DNA of 64,000 nt from JBOGOC01 sp050747525. Its GTDB lineage: Bacteria; Acidobacteriota; Polarisedimenticolia; JACPZX01; DASXTC01. The stretch is from contig JBOGOC010000043.1 of the NCBI GenBank assembly GCA_050747525.1, forward strand, positions 1-64,000, given 5' to 3'. This document shows positions 42,877 to 52,384 of this stretch, piece after piece. The notes beneath the pieces were generated by a model. The model ran no database searches, was not told the origin of the DNA, and saw nothing but the letters and a program-made list of their open reading frames with translations. How positions within the stretch are numbered: position 1 is the stretch's first letter; every line of letters begins with the position of its first letter. The position numbers were made by a program, and so were the translations under genes.

Positions 42877-45609
42877 TCATCGAGAGTCAGTGACACCGGC
42901 GCATATGCCGCAATCGTAGGCACAACTCTCGCAAGTCTCCGGCCCGTTGCAGGCGTCGTCGCCGCACACCCCTTCGTAGCAGGACGACGGTGAGGCGTCG
43001 ATCTCGGCGTCGCGCCACCCGACCTGCGCCGGATCTCCCGAATCGTACGACCCGGCGCCGCCACAATTGCGACCGCGCACAAGGTAGAAAGACGCGGCAC
43101 CCGGAACGGGTGAACCGACGAGATCGAGAGTGTTTCCTCCGAAGTGCTGAGCCAGACAGAACTGGATCGCCGGCGTGAAGTTGCCCCCCGAGCCGAGTAT
43201 CGTCCCCAGGTCTCCCACCACGACGTCATAGGCCGAGGCATCGGGCAGCGGGTCCCATCCGAGAACGGGCGTCTGGCCCGGCTGATCGATCGCGACAAGC
43301 GGCGTTCCTGACGGAACGGGCGCGTCGTCCACGACCCAGTTGCAATCGTTGTCGAGCCCGTCACAGATCTCGCCGGATGGGGATCCGGGGATGCACGAAT
43401 CCACTCCGGCGCCGCAGAATCCCGTCCTGGCGCACTCGCCGACGCCACATGAGGTGACGAAGCCATCGACGGTTCCGTCACAGTCATTGTCCACGTCGTC
43501 GCAGAGCTCCCATGCACCCGGATGTAAGGCATGGTTCGCGTCGTCGCAGTCACCCTGGCACACGCTGAATCCGTCCCTGTCCCCATCGAACGCGTCGGCC
43601 GCCAGTCCCGCCTCGTACAGGCCGCCGGTCGCTACGCTCGTCTCTTCCTCACTCCCTCCCCAGACGATCATGAGGCTTCCCGTCCAGACGGCGGTGTGGT
43701 CCGTCCGCCGCGGAGGGGCGTTCATCGAGGAGGTCGTGGTCCAGTTGTCGGAGGAGGGGTCATAGCGGCCGCCGGTATCGACGGAGGCTCCGAACTCGTT
43801 GCCGCCTCCCCACACGACCATCAGCTCTCCCGTCCAGACGGCGGTGTGACCCGAGCGCGGCGGGCTGTTGGTTGTGGACACGGGGGTCCAGGTGTCCGTG
43901 GCAGGGTCGTACCGGGCACCGGAGTTCCGAGAAAAGGAGTCGCCGCCCCCCCAGATGATCATGAATTGTCCTGTCCAGACGGCCGTGTGCAGGACGCGTC
44001 GTGTCGGGGTCCCGCTCGTCAGGGAAGTTGGGGTCCAGGTATCGGTGCCAGGATCGTACCGGCCTCCGGTGCCGACGAGACCGAATCTGTCGAGCCCTCC
44101 CCAGACGATCATCAGGTTCCCGGTCCACACGGCGGTGTGGTACGCGCGGCTCGCAGGGGCGTTGAGCGTCGCTGTCGGAATCCATGTGTCGGTGGCAGGG
44201 TCGTACCGGCCGCCCGAGTTGGAATAGACCATGGGCAGGACAAGAGTCTCGAGCCCTCCCCAAACCACCATGGCGCTCCCGGTCCAGACCGCGGTGTGGT
44301 ACGCGCGACCCGAGGGGGCCCCGCTTGTCGAGGTGGATGACCATGCGTCCGTGACGGGGTCGTAACGGCCGCCCGTCATCACGGGAAGCAGATAGCCATC
44401 GTAGCCGCCCCACACGACCATGACGCTCCCTGTCCAGACGGCGGTGTGGCGGTTGCGACCCGACGGCGCGTTGACCGTGGAGGTCGGGCTCCAGGTGTCG
44501 AGGGCCGGGTCGTAACGGGCGCCGCCGCTCAGGAGCGGGGCATTGCCACCACCCCACACGACCATGACGCTCCCCGTCCAGACGGCCGTGTGACCCGTCC
44601 GCCGTGGGAGAATGCCGTTCAGGGACCCGCTGGCCACCCATGTGTCGTCGTGCGGACAGCCGGCGTCCGAGAAGCGTCGCGACGTGTCGGATTCGGGGAC
44701 AGGGAGAGGAACGGCTTCCATGCCGACGGCCCCCGCCGGCGCCTCGCTCAGGCCCGCTTCCACGGATGCCCACCATCGGTCCCACGTCAGCTTGGGCACG
44801 ACGAATGCGGCCACTTCGATCTCATCCGCCGTCCTGCCGAGAAACGCTCGCGTGACGAAGGCATCGGGCTCTTCCTCGACGGGGCCGATTTCGCCCGCCC
44901 GGGCAGGCAGCCGGGCGCCCACGCGATCGAATGCACCGGTGTCGAGCTCGATCACGTCCCTAGCGTCAGACCTCCCGTGCCTTGACTCTCCGGCGTCCTG
45001 TCTCGCGCAGGAGGCTTCGGCGCGCACTAGCTCGACCACGTGGCGACCGGGGCGATCGAACCGGGGATCCAGGCGGCCGGCGATCAGGCTCTCGCGAAGG
45101 GCCTCGGCCTCCTGTCGTGCCTTCGCATGGATGGTGGCATCGTGAGCGAAGAACTCTCGAGCCAGCCGATCCACGAGAGTCGGCCGTGCCAGGCACTCCT
45201 GAATCAGGAATGTGTCGTTCCCGAGGGCCGCGAACAGCTCTTCCAACCGCTCGGGCATCCGTGTCTGCGCCGCCATGCGCTCCAGCTCTTCGCGGAGCAT
45301 TCCGGCGGTCACCGGCGACATCCAGAAGACATCGAGGGCGGCCGACTGCCTCAGATAGGTCCGAACTTTCCTTTCCAGGACGGCGTGGGGGACCGCTTCC
45401 TCGAAGGCTCGCGTGGCGTCTATCTGGTGAGAGTAGTGGACCTGCTCGATGGCCTTCTGCGCCTCGATGCGCTCCTCCAGGCTCAGACCGCGCCGGGAGG
45501 ACTCCGCCGCCCCCGCAAGCGGGACGATGACGCACGCCAGCAGCGGCGACAGCAGCCATGATCGGCGGGGATGTCCGATGCCTTGCCTGGTTGCCTTGTC
45601 AGGGGTCAT
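42877..45609 (-). CDS. Secreted Kelch-repeat/MopE-type protein (paralogue 2)
   Basis: This 910-residue protein is a shorter paralogue of the product of 37190-41014. It has a clear signal peptide (SWLLSPLLACVIVPLAGAAE), the same N-terminal helical domain (LEERIEAQKAIEQVHYSHQ, RMPERLEELFAALGND), about seven Kelch blades (GGRYDPATDTWIPTA, HTAVWTGSVMVVWGG) and MopE-type segments (CQGDCDDANHALHPG, CDDVDNDCDG). The C-terminus adds a small Cys-rich knot, CGDDACNGPETCESCAYDCG. The ATG at 45609 has GGAGA upstream and lies 15 bases after the amidohydrolase stop, so the two genes should be one transcript driven from motif 3 at 47098-47128. Confidence 0.88.
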   Translation of the reverse strand: MTPDKATRQGIGHPRRSWLLSPLLACVIVPLAGAAESSRRGLSLEERIEAQKAIEQVHYSHQIDATRAFEEAVPHAVLERKVRTYLRQSAALDVFWMSPVTAGMLREELERMAAQTRMPERLEELFAALGNDTFLIQECLARPTLVDRLAREFFAHDATIHAKARQEAEALRESLIAGRLDPRFDRPGRHVVELVRAEASCARQDAGESRHGRSDARDVIELDTGAFDRVGARLPARAGEIGPVEEEPDAFVTRAFLGRTADEIEVAAFVVPKLTWDRWWASVEAGLSEAPAGAVGMEAVPLPVPESDTSRRFSDAGCPHDDTWVASGSLNGILPRRTGHTAVWTGSVMVVWGGGNAPLLSGGARYDPALDTWSPTSTVNAPSGRNRHTAVWTGSVMVVWGGYDGYLLPVMTGGRYDPVTDAWSSTSTSGAPSGRAYHTAVWTGSAMVVWGGLETLVLPMVYSNSGGRYDPATDTWIPTATLNAPASRAYHTAVWTGNLMIVWGGLDRFGLVGTGGRYDPGTDTWTPTSLTSGTPTRRVLHTAVWTGQFMIIWGGGDSFSRNSGARYDPATDTWTPVSTTNSPPRSGHTAVWTGELMVVWGGGNEFGASVDTGGRYDPSSDNWTTTSSMNAPPRRTDHTAVWTGSLMIVWGGSEEETSVATGGLYEAGLAADAFDGDRDGFSVCQGDCDDANHALHPGAWELCDDVDNDCDGTVDGFVTSCGVGECARTGFCGAGVDSCIPGSPSGEICDGLDNDCNWVVDDAPVPSGTPLVAIDQPGQTPVLGWDPLPDASAYDVVVGDLGTILGSGGNFTPAIQFCLAQHFGGNTLDLVGSPVPGAASFYLVRGRNCGGAGSYDSGDPAQVGWRDAEIDASPSSCYEGVCGDDACNGPETCESCAYDCGICAGVTDSR

Positions 45610-45624
45610 GGTGTCGTCTCCGCG

Positions 45625-47034
45625 TCAATGCGACTCGGTCAACGGCGCAAGCGAGCTCCCTTCCGCCTGCAGGGCGGCCTCGAGCCGGGAGACCACGTCG
45701 GCGAGTCGGAAATCCGCCGCGGGGGCAGCCAGGGCCATGGGCGCTCCGGGGCCGACGTCGATCGGCTCGAGCTGGGCGGTGTTCCAGAAGGCCCGCATGG
45801 CCTCCGCGTTCCCGTACGCGGGCACGCCTCCCACCAGCACGAGACGCACGTCGTGCGGCCCGGCCTCGATCAGCTGCCGGTAGGGGTCGTCTTCATCGCC
45901 CGAGATCACGAGAAGGTCGGCCCGCAGGCCGGGCTGAATGGTGCCCACCTCGTCGGCGATGCCGGCGATCGCAGCCGGCGTGCTGGTCACCATGGCGACG
46001 AGCTGAGCGTCCGTGAGCCTTCCGTTCAGATGCTCCCGGTTCCACTGATCGGCAAAGCGCAGCTCGTCCAGGATGCTGCTGCTCCCCGTGACGGCCCAGT
46101 CGGGCGCCAGAGCGATGCGCACCCCCGCGTCCAGTGCGGCCTCGATGTCGGTGGTCCGGCCGTACAGCTCGACGTTGCTGCGTGGCGACCAGACGAGCGA
46201 GGTGTCGGCCGCGGCCATGGCGCGGAACTCATCGGGCCCCAGCGCGAGGCAATGAACACACGCGCCTTTGGGATTCAGCAGGCCGCTCGACTGGATGAAG
46301 GTGAACTCCTCCAGCGAGAAGGCATCCACGCCTTCGGCCAGGTGGAGGAAGAGGGCCTCGAAGAACGGGCTGGCGATGACCGAGCGGGCCTGGGCGACGA
46401 ACTGCGAGCGCCCGTTCGGGTCGCCGGCGGGCGGAACGTCGACGATGTTGAGGATGTGCTCACGGTTCAGCTCCGTGGTTCCGTAGAACCCGGAGTTGTA
46501 GTCCAGGTTGCGCACCAGTCCGCGGATGCACGCGACGCGCTGGGTGGCCAGGATCGAAGTGGCGCCCCCGGCCAGCGCCCTCATCTCGCCGTAGTCGTTC
46601 ATGTCGCACACATGGCCCCCGGCAAGCAGGTCGTTGAAGGGAACCGCGACCTCTTGAAGCTGGTCCGGGTCCGCGCGCCACTCGGAGCGGTTCGAGTACA
46701 GGTGAGGGGGGATCCAGCGCGGCAGCACGTTCCAGGGGACGTGGTTGTGCACGTCCACGAGCCCGGGGTAGATGGTCCCCTCGGTGTCGATGAGGACGGC
46801 GCCGTCGAGCGCGGGCCGCCTGTCCGAGACGACGGTGATGCGGCCGTTCTCGATCCGGATGTAGCCGTGCTGGATGATGGTCTGGGGCGTGACGATGGTG
46901 CCGCGCAGGATGAGGGGCGCGCCCGGCGTCCAGGCGGCTCCGCCGGCCGCCGCGCTCGTCACAATGACACCGGCGATCCCCGCGCCGAGCGCGATGGCCG
47001 CGGCGGTCGCAATCCATGTGCGTCGTCGTCTCAT
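45625..47034 (-). CDS. Exported amidohydrolase-family metal-dependent hydrolase
   Basis: This 469-residue protein has an N-terminal Arg-rich signal or anchor (RRRRTWIATAAAIALGAGIAG). The amidohydrolase superfamily fold is shown by the small beta-sandwich start (LILRGTIVTPQTIIQHGYIRIENGRI), IYPGLVDVHNHVPWN with the His-x-His metal site, and a late LAPDWAVTGS with the catalytic Asp. Such enzymes act on imidazolonepropionate-like or other cyclic amides, or on dehydro-products; the substrate here is unknown. The start at 47034 has GAGGAGG upstream. The bipartite motif lies 63 bases upstream, and the Kelch paralogue 2 gene follows after 15 bases. Confidence 0.88.
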   Translation of the reverse strand: MRRRRTWIATAAAIALGAGIAGVIVTSAAAGGAAWTPGAPLILRGTIVTPQTIIQHGYIRIENGRITVVSDRRPALDGAVLIDTEGTIYPGLVDVHNHVPWNVLPRWIPPHLYSNRSEWRADPDQLQEVAVPFNDLLAGGHVCDMNDYGEMRALAGGATSILATQRVACIRGLVRNLDYNSGFYGTTELNREHILNIVDVPPAGDPNGRSQFVAQARSVIASPFFEALFLHLAEGVDAFSLEEFTFIQSSGLLNPKGACVHCLALGPDEFRAMAAADTSLVWSPRSNVELYGRTTDIEAALDAGVRIALAPDWAVTGSSSILDELRFADQWNREHLNGRLTDAQLVAMVTSTPAAIAGIADEVGTIQPGLRADLLVISGDEDDPYRQLIEAGPHDVRLVLVGGVPAYGNAEAMRAFWNTAQLEPIDVGPGAPMALAAPAADFRLADVVSRLEAALQAEGSSLAPLTESH

Positions 47035-47097
47035 ATCGGATCCTCCTCACGTTGGTCTGGTTCCCGGCCGGCGTGGCCGCCGCCGCCGAGACAAGTG

Positions 47098-47128
47098 TGA
47101 AGGACGGATCCGGAGGAAAAAGTGACGG
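47098..47128 (-). promoter_or_regulatory. Bipartite motif 3, upstream of the amidohydrolase-Kelch 2 unit
   Basis: On the minus strand CCGTCAC, 14 bases (T-run first, GAT last) and CCGTCCTTCA, 63 bases before the ATG at 47034. Outside the motif this region does not resemble the other two sites, so the match is not a simple duplication. Confidence 0.7.
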
Positions 47129-47150
47129 GTGGGTCAGGCGGCGGGGGTCG

Positions 47151-50100
47151 TCACCATCCGGGTGGCTGGCCGGCCCATCCCTGAAATGGCGTGTTCGTCA
47201 GGCGATAGCCGGTGGGCGCCGTCCCGTCCTCGACCACCCTGTACGTCGTGAGGGAGCGCAGCCGCTCGAGCAGCTCCGCATACGGGAGGGTGTGGAAGGG
47301 TGTTCCCTCGGGCATCGGCCAGAGGCGCACCGACCGATCCTCGCCGACCGAGGCGATCCAGCGGCCGGTTGGATCGACGTTCACCCCCCAGACGGATCCT
47401 TCGTGCCCCATCAGGAGATGCGGCTCCTCCCCGGTGACGGGACCGACGCGCACCACGCCGTCGCGGCTCCCCGTGACAACGAGGGCGCCCGAGGGGTGCC
47501 AGGCGGCGAAGGCGACCTCGTTGCCGTGGGCCGGCAGGTCCCATCGCCTGCCTGTCTGCAGGTCGTGGACGAAGGCGGTTCCGACGGGAAGCCGCACGTT
47601 CGGCTGGAGCCGGACTACGAGCACGTATCGTCCGTCCGGACTCGCCACTCCTGTCGCGGCCCCCTCCTCGAGCAGGCTCGCCCGCCCCGTTGTCAGATCC
47701 CAGAGGCGGAGTCCGCCGAAGCCGCCGGCCAGCAGGCGCCCCCCTGCGAGAAAATCGACCGACAGGTATTCCTTTCGGTCTCCGGTGTCGAGAACCTGGA
47801 TGGCACCCGAATCCAGATCCCAGACCCGGATTACGGCTTCGCCCGCGACCGTCCCCCCGGCTGCCACCCGGTGCCCGTCGCGGTCGAAGGCGGCCATCTG
47901 GACGGTCCATTGGAAGCCCGGCAGCTCTCGCGGCGTGCCGCCGTCCAGCGGAATCAGGCGTACTCCCTTGAGAGTTGGCGCAACGAGGAACCGGCCATCC
48001 GGGGAGACGCCGACACCGGTGACGCCGACTCCCACATCGAGCACCCGGAGTTGTCCGCCCCCCTCCATGTCCAGCGGCCAGATCCAGATCTTCTTTTCGA
48101 ACCTGTTCCCGGCGGCCACCCAATGACCATGGGGGTCGAACGCAAGGCTGCCCCGAAGCTGATCGTTCGGACCGCGCAGGACGTATGGGTAGTTTCGCGC
48201 CAGAGGCCAGAAGGCATCGCCCAGGAAATCCCGTGTGATGAGCCAGGAGCCGCTGGGGTCGAGGGCGAGGCCGAGCATGGCCGTGACCTTGCCGCGGCGA
48301 AGAACCAGGGGCTCGGCAACCGGCGGGCCGGCGAGGTCCCACAGAAAGACGGTCTGATCGTTCCCGTTCGCGCAGGCCAGCCAGCGGCCATCGTGCGTCA
48401 TGGCGCCGACGCGCCAGTCTCCCAGGACAGGAGGGGAGGGCAGGATCCGGGATGCGCCTGTGGCGCGAGACCAGACACGCGCGGCTCCCGAGGCGTGCCA
48501 TGTGAACACCCGAATGTCATCCGGAACGAGCGGGAAGTTCACGATAGGGTCGTCGCCGTGGCCGATGAGTCGTAGATTGTTCCTGCCGCCCGGCGCGACC
48601 GGGGCTTCGTAGAGATCTCCCCCCGCGCCGAAGAGAAAGCTCCTCCCGGAGGGGTCGATGCCGATGAAACGATCGATCCCCGGGATGACCCGCCGGCCGA
48701 GCGCCTGCGGCGGCCCCTGGGGCAAGCTCCAGGTCCGAACGTCTCCCAGATCCCACCCGTCCTTTGTCCGCTTGTTGCGCGATCCCGTGATGAGCTGGTC
48801 GCCCCGGACGAAACCCCAGGCGTAGGTGTCATCGACGTGCCGGATCTCGTCGAGATCGGGCAGCCGGTATATCCTCATCTCGGTGGGGCTCGTCGACACG
48901 AGGTAGCGGCTGTCGGGCGTGAATCCCAACCAGGGCCCGGCCTCGAGCGGGCGATACGGCCCGCCGTCCCGTGGCCAGAGTTGCTGCCATACCCCGCCCG
49001 GTTTGAAGCCTGCCGCAAGCCATTGACCATCCGGGCTGAAGCCGAGGTGCCATTCGGCCCTCTCGGTTCTCTCGGCAGGCATCAGGGCCGTCGGGCCATG
49101 CCACAGGGCCTGCAAGGCGAACTCGCGCACCGCGCGATTGTCGTCCCGCTCCAGACTGGCCGTCGCGTAGGCGAGAGCGGCGCTCGGGTTCTCCCTCATC
49201 TCAACCTGTCCAATCGCGAAGAGCTGCTGCGCCGCTGCGCGGCGTGCTTCGAGACGCGCATGCCTCTCTGCCACGCGGCTGCTGATCCACAGCTCGCCGA
49301 CCACGACGACGATCCCGACCAGCACGACGAAAGCCGAGGCGAGCGCGAGACGGCGTCTCCTCCTGCTCCGTCCGGCGTGCGCGGCCATCGCCCGCGCGAA
49401 GTCCTCCTCCGTGGCCGACAGCCGGCCCGGGTACCGGTTCCTCCAGACCTGGAACTCCTTGAAGGAGGTCCCCGTCCAGAGAAGTCCGTTTGGACGCGCG
49501 CGCTCGTCCCACAGGTGGGCGGCCTTGCGAAGCTGTTCGCGGAACTGGGCCCCCTCGGCGTCCTGAGTGCGCCAGTGCACGAGCCGTGGCCACGCCGTGA
49601 GCAGAGACTCGTGGATGATCTCGATCCGCTGTCCGCCGGCCGGGTCCGCCTCGCTGGGGCCAACGTCGAAGACGGTCAGCAGCCGGGCGTCGATCAGGCG
49701 GCGGAGGACCTCCTCGGCCACCTGCGGCTCCGTGAAGACGGAGAGCAGCTCCTCCCGGTTGCGGACGGCGCGCGTCCCCACGGCCGTCATCAGGTTCCTG
49801 AAGATCTCGCGGGCGATCGGTGTGCGCGCCGGGCCGATCGCGTCGAGAGTGGCCTCGCCGTGGCGGGCGAGGGCTCCTCCGACGCCGCCGATCGCCGAGT
49901 AGGCCGCGCGGGTGAGGAGACCCGCCTCCCGATCCCGGCTCTCCCACAGGCGGGCGGCGGCGAAGGCGAGCAACGGCAGCGCCCCGCGCTCGTGCGCCAC
50001 GTCTTCGAGCATGTCGTCCGCCAGCCGGTCGTCGTCGAAGCGGTAGCCGGCGGCCAGGGCCGGCTGGACGAGAGCGCGGCGCAGGGCCTGTCCTTCCAGA

Positions 50101-51644
50101 GGTGCCAGCGGGAACAGCTCGGTGAGCGCCGGCCGCAGCGCCTCGAAGGACTGACAGCGGAAGAGGAAGTCGTCTCTCAGACTCAACAGCACGTGTATGT
50201 CGGCCTCGAGAACGCCAAGCCAGAGGATCTCGGCAAAGCGCGCCTGCACGTCCTCGGGATTCAAGGTGAAGAGCTCCTCGAACTGGTCCACGATCAGGAG
50301 CGCGTGCTCGTGCCCATCGCGCCAGCGCTTCAAGGCGGCGAGCGCCTTCGCGGAGTCCTCGAAGCACCACGGCCCGGCTGTCCCGGAGTCCCGGTCCGTC
50401 ACGGCGGCCAGGGCCTGGGCCAGCGAGGAAAGCGGACGATCACCGGGCGTGCACACGGCCGCGGTCCACCCCGGTGGCAAGGCGGGAAGGACACCCGCGC
50501 GCAGGAAGGAGCTCTTCCCCGCGCCGGACGGGCCGATCACCGCTCTCAAGCAGGGGCGCCGGAGTCTTCCCAGCAGGGCCTCGACCTCGAGCTCGCGGCC
50601 GAAGAAGTGTCCGGAGTCTCGCTCGGTGAACGGGTCGAGTCCGGGATAGGGGCACCTCTCACCGGTCCTCGCCGCCTGCAGCGAGACCTTCTCCAGCGCC
50701 CTGGCCAGCGCGCCGGCCGATGAAAACCGTTTTCCGGGCGAGCGCGCCAGGGCGCGAAGCAGGACCGGCCTCCAGGGTCCTTCCGGAACACGGGGGGGGT
50801 CCGCGCGGAGGTTCTGCAACAGGCGATGCCAGGCCTCGCGGCTCTCCGCGCCTTCGGGACTTACCATTTCCGCGAGGACCATCCCGGCCGCGAAGACGTC
50901 GGCACGGGCGTCGCACGGTTTGCCCTCGGCCTGCTCGGGAGCCATGTAGTGCGGCGTGCCGGCGATGGTGCTCGTCTCCCACGCCAGGAGGGATCGGGTG
51001 AGGCCGAAATCCATGACCACGGTCCGGCCCGCGGGCGTGATCATGATGTTCTCGGGCTTGAAGTCCCGGTGGACGAGCCCTGCCTGGTGGATGGCTTCGA
51101 GGCCGGCAAGGAGCTGCGCCGCGATCTCACCCGCTTCCGGGAGCCCGAGGGGGCCGCGCTCGGCCAGGAGATCCGCAAGGGTGGCTCCCTCCACGTACTC
51201 CATCGACACCATCTCGTGCCCTTCCTCCTCCACGAGGTCGAACACCCGGCACACATGGGGAGAGACCACCTGCCGGGCCGACCGGACCTCCTGGCGGAGG
51301 AGGTGAAGTGGAGGCTCTTCGTTCTGGACCTCGGGGTGCAGGACCTTCAGGGCGACGTTGACCTGGAGCTTCAGATCGAATGCCAGCCACACCGCCGCGG
51401 CGCCGCCGCGGCCAAGCGTCCCGAGCAGGCGGTATCGTCTTCCCAGGATGCGCCCTGCACGGAGCGGCGTTTCCAGGCGCGGGCTGTCGAGGGAGGGAAG
51501 CGGCACGGCCACTCTCGCACCGTCCTCAGCCGCCGTTTCCGCCAGCTCCAGCAGACATAGGGGACACAGCCCTCCCAGGAGACCGCGATCGGCCATGGGC
51601 GAGTCACAATCGGTGCACCGGTCCGGGCCAGACAGAGGTCTCAT
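47151..51644 (-). CDS. Ser/Thr kinase - STAND NTPase - WD40 signalling protein
   Basis: The protein has 1497 residues. It begins with a small zinc-ribbon-like motif (CTDCDS and CPLC) in the first 40 residues. The kinase domain at about 70-330 has LGRGGAAAVW, VALKVL, HRDFKPEN, DFGLTRS and MAPEQ. Then comes a STAND-type NTPase (nSTAND1-like) starting YPGLDPFTERDSGHFFGRE, with the Walker A GPSGAGKSS and Walker B ALLIVDQFEELF. One membrane helix (LALASAFVVLVGIVVVVGELWI) at about 765-785 precedes a long WD40 propeller region ending in GHEGSVWGVNVDPTGRW. The start at 51644 overlaps the sigma stop (ATGA at 51641-51644). Ligand binding by WD40 may drive STAND assembly and kinase action; this is inference. 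Confidence 0.92.
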   Translation of the reverse strand: MRPLSGPDRCTDCDSPMADRGLLGGLCPLCLLELAETAAEDGARVAVPLPSLDSPRLETPLRAGRILGRRYRLLGTLGRGGAAAVWLAFDLKLQVNVALKVLHPEVQNEEPPLHLLRQEVRSARQVVSPHVCRVFDLVEEEGHEMVSMEYVEGATLADLLAERGPLGLPEAGEIAAQLLAGLEAIHQAGLVHRDFKPENIMITPAGRTVVMDFGLTRSLLAWETSTIAGTPHYMAPEQAEGKPCDARADVFAAGMVLAEMVSPEGAESREAWHRLLQNLRADPPRVPEGPWRPVLLRALARSPGKRFSSAGALARALEKVSLQAARTGERCPYPGLDPFTERDSGHFFGRELEVEALLGRLRRPCLRAVIGPSGAGKSSFLRAGVLPALPPGWTAAVCTPGDRPLSSLAQALAAVTDRDSGTAGPWCFEDSAKALAALKRWRDGHEHALLIVDQFEELFTLNPEDVQARFAEILWLGVLEADIHVLLSLRDDFLFRCQSFEALRPALTELFPLAPLEGQALRRALVQPALAAGYRFDDDRLADDMLEDVAHERGALPLLAFAAARLWESRDREAGLLTRAAYSAIGGVGGALARHGEATLDAIGPARTPIAREIFRNLMTAVGTRAVRNREELLSVFTEPQVAEEVLRRLIDARLLTVFDVGPSEADPAGGQRIEIIHESLLTAWPRLVHWRTQDAEGAQFREQLRKAAHLWDERARPNGLLWTGTSFKEFQVWRNRYPGRLSATEEDFARAMAAHAGRSRRRRRLALASAFVVLVGIVVVVGELWISSRVAERHARLEARRAAAQQLFAIGQVEMRENPSAALAYATASLERDDNRAVREFALQALWHGPTALMPAERTERAEWHLGFSPDGQWLAAGFKPGGVWQQLWPRDGGPYRPLEAGPWLGFTPDSRYLVSTSPTEMRIYRLPDLDEIRHVDDTYAWGFVRGDQLITGSRNKRTKDGWDLGDVRTWSLPQGPPQALGRRVIPGIDRFIGIDPSGRSFLFGAGGDLYEAPVAPGGRNNLRLIGHGDDPIVNFPLVPDDIRVFTWHASGAARVWSRATGASRILPSPPVLGDWRVGAMTHDGRWLACANGNDQTVFLWDLAGPPVAEPLVLRRGKVTAMLGLALDPSGSWLITRDFLGDAFWPLARNYPYVLRGPNDQLRGSLAFDPHGHWVAAGNRFEKKIWIWPLDMEGGGQLRVLDVGVGVTGVGVSPDGRFLVAPTLKGVRLIPLDGGTPRELPGFQWTVQMAAFDRDGHRVAAGGTVAGEAVIRVWDLDSGAIQVLDTGDRKEYLSVDFLAGGRLLAGGFGGLRLWDLTTGRASLLEEGAATGVASPDGRYVLVVRLQPNVRLPVGTAFVHDLQTGRRWDLPAHGNEVAFAAWHPSGALVVTGSRDGVVRVGPVTGEEPHLLMGHEGSVWGVNVDPTGRWIASVGEDRSVRLWPMPEGTPFHTLPYAELLERLRSLTTYRVVEDGTAPTGYRLTNTPFQGWAGQPPGW

Positions 51645-52384
51645 GACACTGTTCTTGGGCGCTCCGGCGGCTCCCACGGCCGCACGACCGAAAGGAGATG
51701 ACGCAGCTCGGCGTCCGCCTGAGTGGGGTCGGCCAGCGTTTCCGCGATCTCCCGTCGGAGCAGGCTTCCGTAGCGTTGCCTCAGACGGCGAACCAGAGCC
51801 TTCAAAGCCGTCTCGGTCGTGCGCATCTGCCGGGCCAGATCGCTGTAGGGTACCCGCGGCTCGCTGCCGGTCAGGTAGTCCCGCAGCATCTCGAACTCCG
51901 GTTCCTTCTTCTTCACCGCCGCCTCCTGTTGAAGGCGCTCCAGTGCGCGCTCCAGGATCGTCAGCGCCCAGCTCCGCTCGAATGCCGTCTCGGGGGTGCA
52001 GGTCCCGGCCGGCTCGGCGGCGTGGCGCGCTTCAGCTGCATCCACGTCGAGGGACAGCAGGAGCCGTCCTCCTCCCCGCTTGATCGCCCGGGCCCGATCG
52101 CGCTCCTTGGAGAGGAAATTCCGGAACGAAGCCAGAAGGAAACAGCGGAACCGTCCTTCGCGTGACCGCACCGACTGGAGATAGTCCTTTTCCAGGAGGA
52201 GGACGACGTAGCTCTGGGTGAGGTCACGCGCGTCTTCGTGACGGCATCCGCACGCCCGCGCGTAGCTGTAGAGCGGGTACCAGTAGGCTTCGCACAACGA
52301 GGCAAGGGCGGCCCGCGACTCTTCCGACTGGCTGCGCGTCGCCCGGGAAATCACGCTCCAGGCGGTCGAGGGGAACCTCGCCAT
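51641..52384 (-). CDS. ECF-type sigma factor paired with the kinase-STAND protein
   Basis: The 247-residue product starts at ATG 52384; a TTG two codons upstream is also possible. The opening (RFPSTAWSVISRA, LCEAYWYPLYSYARACGCRHEDARDLTQ) is the family-typical sigma region 2 start in Acidobacteriota and Planctomycetota. Region 4 is VPYSDLARQMRTTETALKALVRRLRQRYGSLLRREI. It is longer than normal ECF factors, with a linker of about 50 residues carrying Glu/Lys-rich sequence. No anti-sigma gene is close. Its stop overlaps the kinase start, so the pair should act together. The 5' block (52373-52472) is duplicated in front of the ThuA-like gene. Confidence 0.85.
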   Translation of the reverse strand: MARFPSTAWSVISRATRSQSEESRAALASLCEAYWYPLYSYARACGCRHEDARDLTQSYVVLLLEKDYLQSVRSREGRFRCFLLASFRNFLSKERDRARAIKRGGGRLLLSLDVDAAEARHAAEPAGTCTPETAFERSWALTILERALERLQQEAAVKKKEPEFEMLRDYLTGSEPRVPYSDLARQMRTTETALKALVRRLRQRYGSLLRREIAETLADPTQADAELRHLLSVVRPWEPPERPRTVS

